Assembly: GCA_002084535.1 (NCBI GenBank)
Contig: NBLI01000012.1
Span: forward strand, 13,947-27,424
DNA length: 13,478 nt
Source of the DNA: Candidatus Zhuqueibacterota bacterium 4572_119
Lineage (GTDB): Bacteria; Zhuqueibacterota; Zhuqueibacteria; Thermofontimicrobiales; Thermofontimicrobiaceae
Reading direction: 5' to 3'
The notes below the pieces were generated by a model, which ran no database searches, had not been told where the DNA came from, and saw only the letters and a list, made by a program, of their open reading frames with translations. Each line of letters begins with the position of its first letter. The stretch's first letter is position 1. Below, piece by piece: positions 7,345 to 13,478 of this stretch. Both the position numbers and the translations under genes were made by a program.

Positions 7345-10300
7345 ATGTTTAAAAAACTAAAGTTCAGAAGTAAGGTCTTAATCATTCCCGCTTTAGCTTC
7401 TTCAGTGTTGATATTAATATTAATTGTTACTCTCGTTTTGAGTGGAATGAATAAAAAACTCCTGGAAAAAATAGAAAACGGTTATTATCCTTCAGTGGAG
7501 CTAAGCCGGGATTTAGAAGAAATACTTAATGCCATCCAACAAGGAATGCAGGATGCAGTCGCGATTTCAGATGAAGAAGCTTTGGCGGAAACTGATACAC
7601 TTTATGACCGATTTATCAACAGAGTTGAAAGTCAAATTGGTAATCCGTTAATTGACGCTGATGAATTAAAACAATTAAAAAGTGAATTTCAGGATTATTA
7701 TAATTTCGCTCGTGAGGTTGTTGGAAAAATAATTCGTGGAGAAACAGACGAAGAGGGAGTCGCTTCAATAGGGGTCATGTTAAAGAAATTTAACGCTATA
7801 AATGATAAATTGATATCAAATACAAAAAATGATAAATCGCAAATTAGTATTGCCTTTTCATCTACCAAAAAAAATTATAATGTTTCAATCCTGATAACAA
7901 TTTTATCATCAACGGTTTTTATTCTTCTGGTCATTGTCCTGGCGATCATTTTGAGTAAATCGATAACTGAACCAGTAGCCGAGGTTGTAAGAGCTGCCAA
8001 TGAATTTATAAGCGGCAATCCTAATACTAAAGTTCATGTCAACAGTTCAGATGAGATAGGTGAATTGGGTCAGGCGATCAATAATATGATCGATTCTATA
8101 GTAACTTCAAACGCGGAAATTGAACGGCAAAACTGGGTGAAAACAGGACAGACAGAGCTAAATGACAAAATGCGCGGTGAACTGGATCATGTTACTCTCG
8201 CGCAAAACGCCATCAATTATCTCGCGGAATATTTAAACGCGCAAATTGGAGCGATTTATTTAAACACAAACAACAATAAATTTAAGCTTGTTGGAAGTTA
8301 TGCTTACTCAAAGAGGAAAAATCTGTCTAACGAATATAAAAAAGGCGAAGGTATCATTGGTCAGGCTGCAATGGAAAAGAAGTCAATTTTAATAACAGAT
8401 ATTCCTGATGATTACATTAAAATTAACTCAGGGCTTGGTGAAGCCGCGCCGAAAAATATTTTAGCGGTGCCATTTATGTACGAAGACGAAGTAAAAGGAG
8501 TTGTAGAATTAGGTTCATTTCGGGAATTTAGTGACACCTCTATAGAATTTTTAAAACAGGCAACAGAGAATATTGGCATTAATTTCAATTCAGCTGAATC
8601 GCGTTACAGATTGCAGGAATTGTTGGAAAAAACCCAACAGCAAGCGGAAGAGCTGCAGAGCCAGCAGGAAGAGTTGAGGCAGACTAATGAGGAGCTTGAA
8701 GAACAGGCTAAATATTTGAAAGAGTCAGAAGCAAAACTTCAGACACAGCAGGAAGAGTTGAAACAAACCAATGAAGAACTGGAAGAAAAAACACAGAGCC
8801 TTCAGGAACAAAAGGAAAATATTGACAAAAAAAATATTGATCTAAAAAAAGCACAGGATCTGCTCGAGCAAAGAGCCAATGAATTAGAAATCTCAAGTAA
8901 GTACAAATCAGAATTTTTAGCAAATATGTCCCACGAACTAAGAACACCACTTAACAGCTTGCTGATTCTTTCAAAAATATTATTTCAGAATAAGGATCAA
9001 AATCTTACTGATAAACAAGTTGAATTCGCTCAAACAATTCATGATGCCGGGAATGAACTGTTGAATATTATTAATGAAATATTGGATTTGGCAAAAGTGG
9101 AATCGGGTAAGATGGCGCGATTACTTCGCGGAGAGATCCATTTACGTAGTGAAGAAGGTAAAGGCAGCACCTTCACTTTATTTCTTTCGGATTTAACAGA
9201 AGAGAAGCGTGATTTCGCGAGTATAGACAATCAAACGGAGAAAGTTCATTCATCTCCAACAAAATTAGCAGCTCCAAAATCTACTGGCGCAAAAGAGGAA
9301 ATAATACTGCCCGATGATCGGGAAACTTTAAAAGAAAGTGATCACACAATTTTAATTGTGGAAGATGATGTGAAATTCGCCAGGATTTTGACCGATCTTG
9401 CTCATGAAAGAGATTTTAAATGCCTTGTTGCCCAAAGAGGAGAGATGGGGCTCCAGTTCGCTGAAAAATATAAACCTGACGCGATTATTTTGGATATTGG
9501 TCTTCCTGATATCGACGGCTGGACTGTCATGGAAAGACTGAAAAATAATCCTGGTACGCGTCATATTCCGGTCCATTTCATGTCCGCTTCGGACAAAACT
9601 ATGGAAGCGATGCGAATGGGAGCAATTGGTTTTTTATCAAAGCCTGTTAGTATGGAAGGATTGGAAGGGGCATTCACAAGAATCGAAGCTATTATTTCAA
9701 AGACGATAAAGAACTTGCTGGTTGTTGAAGATGACGAGGCGCAGCGCAAAAGCATTATCGAACTGATTGGAAATAGCGATGTTCGTACAACCGCGATCGA
9801 AAGCGGGAAAAAGGCTTACGATCTTTTAAAGACTAACAATTATGACTGTATGGTTTTGGATTTGGGTCTTGAAGATATTTCGGGATTCGAACTGCTGCGG
9901 ATGATTGAAGCTGATGAAGAAATTACCCACATTCCAATAATCATTTATACTGGCAAAGAAATTTCGCGGAAGGAGGAGGAAAAATTAAAACAGCATGCTG
10001 AAAGTATCATCATCAAGGGAGTAAAATCCCCTGACCGTTTATTTGATGAAGTGACTCTTTTCCTGCACAGAGTTGAAGCAAATTTGCCAGAAGATAAGCA
10101 AAAAATATTGCGCATGATTCATGATAAAGAGACGCTATTTCAAGATAAAAAAATTCTGCTGGTCGATGATGATATGCGCAATGTATTTGCTCTTTCTAAT
10201 GTGCTTGAGGAAAAAGGCATGAAGGTATTGATTGGTAAGAATGGTCGTGAAGGTGTGGATTTACTTAATGAGAATAAAGATGTTGACCTGGTATTGATGG

Positions 10301-10512
10301 ACATTATGATGCCTGAAATGGATGGTTATCAAGCCATGAGAGAGATAAGAAATAATGGCGGACACAACAATGTCCCAATAATCGCGCTTACCGCCAAAGC
10401 AATGAAAGGTGATAAAAACAAGTGCATCGAAGCCGGAGCAAATGATTATATTTCAAAACCGGTGGACCCGGATAATTTGTTATCAATGCTGAGAGTGTGG
10501 TTATACCGCTAA
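7345..10512 (+). CDS. membrane hybrid sensor kinase lacking the ATPase domain (TM-sensor-TM-HAMP-GAF-coiled coil-HisKA-REC-REC-REC)
   Basis: Counted from ATG 7345 (1055 residues): TM1 about 11-33, a helical periplasmic sensor of about 145 residues, TM2 about 180-203, HAMP about 204-258 ending SSDEIGELGQAINNM, GAF about 285-412, a Glu/Gln-rich coiled coil about 415-515, and HisKA with His530 in NMSHELRTPLNSL. Receivers follow at about 667-785 (Asp717), 790-915 (Asp839) and 932-1053 (Asp986, MDIMMPEMDG). After the HisKA end (LDLAKVESGKM590) the protein jumps to ARLLRGEIHLRSEEGKGSTF (591-610), which is the last strand of a HATPase domain. The N, G1, F and G2 boxes are absent. As read, it cannot bind ATP for autophosphorylation, but it could be phosphorylated in trans or act as a multi-receiver sink. 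ATG 7345 was chosen because it starts MFKKLKFRSK before TM1 and has GGGGAAGGA just upstream. ATG 7333 or TTG 7327 would add 4 or 6 residues. Confidence 0.85.
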   Translation: MFKKLKFRSKVLIIPALASSVLILILIVTLVLSGMNKKLLEKIENGYYPSVELSRDLEEILNAIQQGMQDAVAISDEEALAETDTLYDRFINRVESQIGNPLIDADELKQLKSEFQDYYNFAREVVGKIIRGETDEEGVASIGVMLKKFNAINDKLISNTKNDKSQISIAFSSTKKNYNVSILITILSSTVFILLVIVLAIILSKSITEPVAEVVRAANEFISGNPNTKVHVNSSDEIGELGQAINNMIDSIVTSNAEIERQNWVKTGQTELNDKMRGELDHVTLAQNAINYLAEYLNAQIGAIYLNTNNNKFKLVGSYAYSKRKNLSNEYKKGEGIIGQAAMEKKSILITDIPDDYIKINSGLGEAAPKNILAVPFMYEDEVKGVVELGSFREFSDTSIEFLKQATENIGINFNSAESRYRLQELLEKTQQQAEELQSQQEELRQTNEELEEQAKYLKESEAKLQTQQEELKQTNEELEEKTQSLQEQKENIDKKNIDLKKAQDLLEQRANELEISSKYKSEFLANMSHELRTPLNSLLILSKILFQNKDQNLTDKQVEFAQTIHDAGNELLNIINEILDLAKVESGKMARLLRGEIHLRSEEGKGSTFTLFLSDLTEEKRDFASIDNQTEKVHSSPTKLAAPKSTGAKEEIILPDDRETLKESDHTILIVEDDVKFARILTDLAHERDFKCLVAQRGEMGLQFAEKYKPDAIILDIGLPDIDGWTVMERLKNNPGTRHIPVHFMSASDKTMEAMRMGAIGFLSKPVSMEGLEGAFTRIEAIISKTIKNLLVVEDDEAQRKSIIELIGNSDVRTTAIESGKKAYDLLKTNNYDCMVLDLGLEDISGFELLRMIEADEEITHIPIIIYTGKEISRKEEEKLKQHAESIIIKGVKSPDRLFDEVTLFLHRVEANLPEDKQKILRMIHDKETLFQDKKILLVDDDMRNVFALSNVLEEKGMKVLIGKNGREGVDLLNENKDVDLVLMDIMMPEMDGYQAMREIRNNGGHNNVPIIALTAKAMKGDKNKCIEAGANDYISKPVDPDNLLSMLRVWLYR
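8653..8820 (+). repeat. two 84-bp (28-residue) coiled-coil units within the hybrid kinase
   Basis: Unit 1 (8653-8736) encodes LQSQQEELRQTNEELEE plus 11 further residues. Unit 2 (8737-8820) encodes LQTQQEELKQTNEELEE plus 11. The first 17 residues differ at only two positions, and 28 residues equals four heptads, so repeat number could change without breaking coiled-coil phase. The Glu/Gln-rich helix links the GAF domain to the HisKA helix and probably carries the signal as a rod. Confidence 0.7.
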
Positions 10513-10581
10513 TGGATATGGTTAAAAACAGTATAACAAAAAAATAAACTTTATATTTTATGTTTCTTCCAAAAGGATTAA

Positions 10582-11406
10582 ATGGGAAAAATAGAAAACG
10601 AAAATATTGAAATCGAGTTGTTGTTGGAGGCGATCTATCAAAAATATGGTTATGATTTTCGAAAATATTCGCGTGCTTCAATAAAAAGAAGAATTTTACA
10701 TCGCTTGGCTAAAACGGATTTGGATTCAGTTTCTGAAATGCAGCATCGGTTACTTTACGATGTTGAGTTTTTTGACAAATTGCTTTTAGATCTTTCGGTC
10801 AATGTTACCGAAATGTTCAGGGATCCAAATTTTTACCTGGATGTCAGAAAAGAGGTGTTCCCGGTTTTAAAAACCTATCCCTATCTCAAAATCTGGCACG
10901 CGGGCTGTGCTACAGGTGAAGAGGTGTATTCACTGGCGATTATGCTAAGAGAAGAAGGATTGTACGACAGAGCGCTTATCTATGCTACGGATTTTAATGA
11001 AGTGGTTTTGAAGAAGGCGAAACAGGGAATCATCCCACTAAATGAAATTCAAAAATATACGGCAAACTACCAAAAAGCCGGGGGTAAAGAATCATTTGCT
11101 GATTATTATACTGCAAAATATAATTCAGCGTTAATTGACCAATCTTTGAAAAAAAACATTGTTTTTTCGGATCATAATTTAGCCACTGACGGTGTGTTCG
11201 GAGAAATGAATTTAATATTTTGCCGCAATGTTCTCATATATTTTAAAAAAGAATTGCAAAACCGGGTTATTGGACTTTTTAGAGAAAGTTTGTGCAATTT
11301 GGGATTTCTTTGCCTTGGTTCAAAAGAGAGCTTGATGTTTTCTGAATATGAAAAAAACTTTGAGCCAACTGTGAAGGAAACTAAAATATTCAGAAAGATA
11401 AGTTAG
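10582..11406 (+). CDS. cheR: CheR-type protein-glutamate methyltransferase
   Basis: The protein has 274 residues, the usual length for a single-domain CheR. An N-terminal helical domain (about 10-75) with SIKRRILHRL and NVTEMFRDPNFY (74-85) is followed by an S-adenosylmethionine-binding Rossmann fold: motif I HAGCATGEEVYSLA (106-119), acidic Asp137 in YATDFNE, and the late CheR motif NLIFCRNVLIYF. CheR transfers methyl groups from SAM to glutamates on chemoreceptor helices. No MCP, CheA or CheW gene lies in this window, so the natural substrate is probably a kinase or receptor of this cluster; this is inference. There is no TPR or PAS extension. ATG 10582 has AAAAGGA (10571-10577) upstream. 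A 69-bp gap separates it from the hybrid kinase, and cheB begins 9 bp after its stop, so cheR and cheB are an operon pair. Confidence 0.92.
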   Translation: MGKIENENIEIELLLEAIYQKYGYDFRKYSRASIKRRILHRLAKTDLDSVSEMQHRLLYDVEFFDKLLLDLSVNVTEMFRDPNFYLDVRKEVFPVLKTYPYLKIWHAGCATGEEVYSLAIMLREEGLYDRALIYATDFNEVVLKKAKQGIIPLNEIQKYTANYQKAGGKESFADYYTAKYNSALIDQSLKKNIVFSDHNLATDGVFGEMNLIFCRNVLIYFKKELQNRVIGLFRESLCNLGFLCLGSKESLMFSEYEKNFEPTVKETKIFRKIS

Positions 11407-11415
11407 AGTTGCCGC

Positions 11416-12000
11416 ATGAGGAAATTTGATTGTAAAGCAATTGTTATTGGCGTATCAGCCGGGGGGATGCTTGCTTTAAGAAAAATCATTCCAGTGCTTT
11501 CAGCGGATTTCCCGGCGCCGGTTATAATTGTTCAGCATATGCACCCATATTCGGATAATTTTATGATACATGATTTAGATAGAAAAAGTACATTGAATGT
11601 TAGACAAGCCGAGGAAAAAGAGAATATTAGCGCGGGAAATGTCTATATAGCACCATCCAACTACCACTTGCTTGTTGAACAAGACAAGACTTTTTCACTG
11701 TCTGTTTGCGAACGACTCAATTTCTCCCGTCCTTCAATTGATATTTTATTTGAAACCGCTTCTGAGGTGTACCAGGATAAACTGCTCGGAATTGTGTTGA
11801 CTGGCGCTAATAAGGATGGAAGCGAAGGAGCAAAAATAATTAAGCAAAGAGGAGGGAAGATCATTGTTCAGGACCCCAAAACAGCGGAATCGAAAGTAAT
11901 GCCGCAATCCGCGATTGCCAATACTAATCCGGATCATATTCTACCTTTAACTGATATTGGTGATTTTTTGAATAAATACATTAATAAGAGAAATAAATAA
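11416..12000 (+). CDS. cheB: CheB-type methylesterase domain without receiver
   Basis: This 194-residue protein is a stand-alone CheB catalytic domain. The catalytic triad can be placed at Ser14 (IGVSAGG), His41 (VQHMHP) and Asp134 (LTGANKDGSEGA). Other family motifs are VYIAPSNYHLLV and the AESKVMPQSAI segment near the C-terminus. It hydrolyses glutamate methyl esters (and deamidates glutamine) added by CheR. Classical CheB has an N-terminal receiver that represses the esterase until phosphorylated. That domain is absent, as in many CheB proteins from hybrid-kinase clusters, so control must come from partners or be constitutive. It begins 9 bp after cheR with only a weak ribosome site, so translational coupling is likely. 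Confidence 0.92.
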   Translation: MRKFDCKAIVIGVSAGGMLALRKIIPVLSADFPAPVIIVQHMHPYSDNFMIHDLDRKSTLNVRQAEEKENISAGNVYIAPSNYHLLVEQDKTFSLSVCERLNFSRPSIDILFETASEVYQDKLLGIVLTGANKDGSEGAKIIKQRGGKIIVQDPKTAESKVMPQSAIANTNPDHILPLTDIGDFLNKYINKRNK

Positions 12001-12033
12001 AACGATTTCTCTGTTTTAAGCGGTCAGGGTTTT

Positions 12034-12051
12034 TTGACAGAAGATTGTCAA
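12034..12051. promoter_or_regulatory. palindrome overlapping a consensus -35 box
   Basis: TTGACA-GAAGAT-TGTCAA is a perfect 6-bp inverted repeat with a 6-nt spacer, flanked by a T-run on the left and an A-run on the right that extend the symmetry. The left arm is a perfect -35 hexamer, but the best -10 is weak (TAGTAA at 12059-12064, 19 bp away). It may be an operator-promoter for the REC kinase 34 bp downstream, or a hairpin in the cheB-kinase gap. Confidence 0.3.
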
Positions 12052-12084
12052 TAAAAAATAGTAAACTAATAAAGGAAAACCACC

Positions 12085-13266
12085 ATGGTTGATAAGGAAA
12101 AGATTAATATTCTTCTCGTGGATGATAAACCAAAAAATCTAATCGCGTTGGAAGGTGTTTTGGATAATCCGAGGCTAAACCTTGTTAAAGCAAACTCAGG
12201 CCGTGAGGCATTGTCATTAATTCTTGATTATGATTTCGCCCTGGTTTTATTAGATGTCCAAATGCCTGATATGGACGGTTTTGAGACCGCTGAATTAATG
12301 CGCGGAATTGAAAAGACAAAACATATCCCGATAATTTTTGTTACGGCGATTAATAAAGATCAAAAATATGTATTTAAAGGCTACGAAGCTGGTGCGGTTG
12401 ATTATATGTTTAAGCCTGTTGATCCTGAAATATTGAATTCCAAAGTCAATGTTTTTATAGATCTTTTCCAACAGAAGAGAACCATTAAAAATCAATCATT
12501 GGAATTAGAACATAAAATAACTGAATTAAACGGCGCGTTTCTCGAACTGCAAAAAAAAGAAAAACTGCTCAAAAGCCAGGCTGAAGAGATGGCAGCCATT
12601 AACCAGGATTTAAAGGAATTCGCTTACATTGTTTCACATGATTTAAAAGCGCCGCTGCGCGCTATTTCTTCATTGGTCGATTGGCTCGCGTGCGATTACA
12701 AAGATAAATTTAACGAGAAAGGTAAAGAGCTGCTGAATTTACTTCTTGGCAGGGTGAAAAGGATGCACGATCTGATTGAAGGAATTTTGAGATATTCCCG
12801 TGTTGGCAGGGTCAAGGAAGAAAAAGTAAATATTGATTTGAATTTGCTTGTCCCTGATGTTATCGAGTTGGTCGATGTACCGGATAATATAGAGGTAAAA
12901 ATAAAGGGGGATTTCCCCAAATTGGTAGCGGAAAAAACACGAATTGAACAGGTCTTTCAAAATTTAATCAGCAATGCCATCAAGTACATGGACAAGCCAA
13001 AAGGACTTATCCAAATAGCATGTAAAAAAAAGGAAGATTTTTGGGAATTTAGCATTGCCGATAATGGTCCCGGTATTGAGGAGAAACATTTTAAGAAAAT
13101 ATTTCAAATTTTTCAGACGTTGGCTCCTCGTGATGAAATTGAAAGCACTGGCGTGGGGCTTTCCCTGGTAAAAAAAATAGTGGAAATGTATGGGGGAAAA
13201 GTTTGGGTGGAATCGGAAGTGACTAAAGGAAGCACGTTCTTTTTTACAGTGCCTAAATTGACTTAA
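12085..13266 (+). CDS. receiver-first histidine kinase (REC-coiled coil-HisKA-HATPase)
   Basis: In this 393-residue soluble protein a receiver occupies about 7-125 (LLVDDKP, phosphoacceptor Asp57 in LLDVQMPDMDG, Lys in FKPVDP). A coiled-coil linker (about 130-175) leads to HisKA with His185 in YIVSHDLKAPLRA. The HATPase domain (about 275-390) carries QNLISNAIKYMDKP, DNGPGIEE and STGVGLSLVK. All catalytic boxes are present. The Phe-Ala-Tyr-Ile-Val-Ser-His-Asp-Leu form of the H-box is that of phytochrome-like/EsA-type kinases. Because the receiver is N-terminal, it probably takes phosphate or an activation signal from another kinase and then changes its own kinase activity. It is the only visibly complete kinase in the 3' half and could phosphorylate the ATPase-less hybrid protein in trans; this is inference. 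ATG 12085 follows AAAGGA (12072-12077). Confidence 0.88.
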   Translation: MVDKEKINILLVDDKPKNLIALEGVLDNPRLNLVKANSGREALSLILDYDFALVLLDVQMPDMDGFETAELMRGIEKTKHIPIIFVTAINKDQKYVFKGYEAGAVDYMFKPVDPEILNSKVNVFIDLFQQKRTIKNQSLELEHKITELNGAFLELQKKEKLLKSQAEEMAAINQDLKEFAYIVSHDLKAPLRAISSLVDWLACDYKDKFNEKGKELLNLLLGRVKRMHDLIEGILRYSRVGRVKEEKVNIDLNLLVPDVIELVDVPDNIEVKIKGDFPKLVAEKTRIEQVFQNLISNAIKYMDKPKGLIQIACKKKEDFWEFSIADNGPGIEEKHFKKIFQIFQTLAPRDEIESTGVGLSLVKKIVEMYGGKVWVESEVTKGSTFFFTVPKLT

Positions 13267-13278
13267 AAAGGGGATAGA

Positions 13279-13478
13279 ATGAGTAAATATCCGAAAATAT
13301 TAATTGTCGATGACAAAGTAGAAAATCTTGTCGTCCTGGAAACAATTTTGAATAAACTTGATGTGGAATTAGTTCGCTCATTTTCTGGTGCGGATGCATT
13401 AGAAAAAATAATGAAACATGATTTTGCTCTTGCTTTGGTGGATGTCCAAATGCCAGAAATGGATGGTTTTACAACTGT
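13279..13478 (+). CDS. partial receiver-domain protein running off the window
   Basis: ATG 13279 follows AAAAGGGG (13266-13273) and lies 12 bp after the preceding kinase, so it belongs to the same operon. The 66 visible residues are the first half of a receiver: KILIVDDKVENL and phosphoacceptor Asp55 in LVDVQMPEMDGF. It closely parallels the receiver of the preceding kinase (shared VDDK, DFAL and DVQMPxMDGF segments), so it may be a tandem paralogue and a second receiver-first kinase. The output domain is beyond the end of the window. Confidence 0.85.
   Translation, partial: MSKYPKILIVDDKVENLVVLETILNKLDVELVRSFSGADALEKIMKHDFALALVDVQMPEMDGFTT

Noticed and set aside
7314..7352. Short frame ATG 7314 to TAA overlapping the kinase start, as a possible upstream ORF
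   Set aside because: It has no ribosome site and only 12 codons, and such frames are common in this AT-rich leader.
10388..10681. 97-codon minus-strand ORF across the kinase-cheR boundary
   Set aside because: It is antisense to two well-supported genes and has a composition typical of a shadow frame, with no family motifs.
1..13478. tRNA, rRNA, CRISPR array or defence system
   Set aside because: I saw no regularly spaced repeats, no tRNA-like cloverleaf ends and no defence-family proteins in any part of the window.

Overview
This AT-rich window is a dense signal-transduction locus, with every recognisable gene on the + strand. The two exported proteins have signal peptides ending in SFSQ/SFAQ, the outer-membrane barrel ends in Phe, and large PAS/GAF hybrid kinases and REC-first kinases dominate. 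Together these suggest a Gram-negative bacterium of the FCB side of the tree (Bacteroidota, Ignavibacteriota or Calditrichota type). No rRNA or taxonomic marker is present, so this is a low-confidence inference.

Layout. Positions 240-3801 hold a very large hybrid histidine kinase (REC-PAS-GAF-PAS-GAF-PAS-HisKA-ATPase-REC) broken into two overlapping frames inside its first GAF domain. Positions 3802-5436 are mostly non-coding. They contain a 19-bp perfect hairpin, a response-regulator remnant without its N-terminal half, a 127-bp miniature transposable element with 16-bp terminal inverted repeats and an 8-bp target duplication (IS66-like ends), a candidate sigma-54 promoter and a possible five-codon leader ORF. 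Positions 5437-7093 encode an outer-membrane porin-like barrel and a short periplasmic PstS-like binding protein. A gap with an imperfect inverted repeat of about 124 bp follows.

Positions 7345-13478 form a phosphorelay and methylation cassette: a membrane hybrid kinase (TM-helical sensor-TM-HAMP-GAF-coiled coil-HisKA-REC-REC-REC), CheR methyltransferase, a CheB methylesterase domain without a receiver, a REC-HisKA-ATPase kinase, and the start of a second REC-first protein that leaves the window. There is no MCP, CheA or CheW, so the CheR/CheB pair probably serves the hybrid kinases; this is inference.

The most surprising feature is in the membrane hybrid kinase. The segment after its phosphoacceptor helix runs straight into the last strand of the ATPase domain, so nearly the whole ATP-binding domain is missing in frame. 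With the broken GAF domain and the truncated receiver, three signalling genes here show loss of internal or terminal segments. That is either real decay by deletion or collapse of repeated domains during assembly, and raw-read inspection would separate the two.
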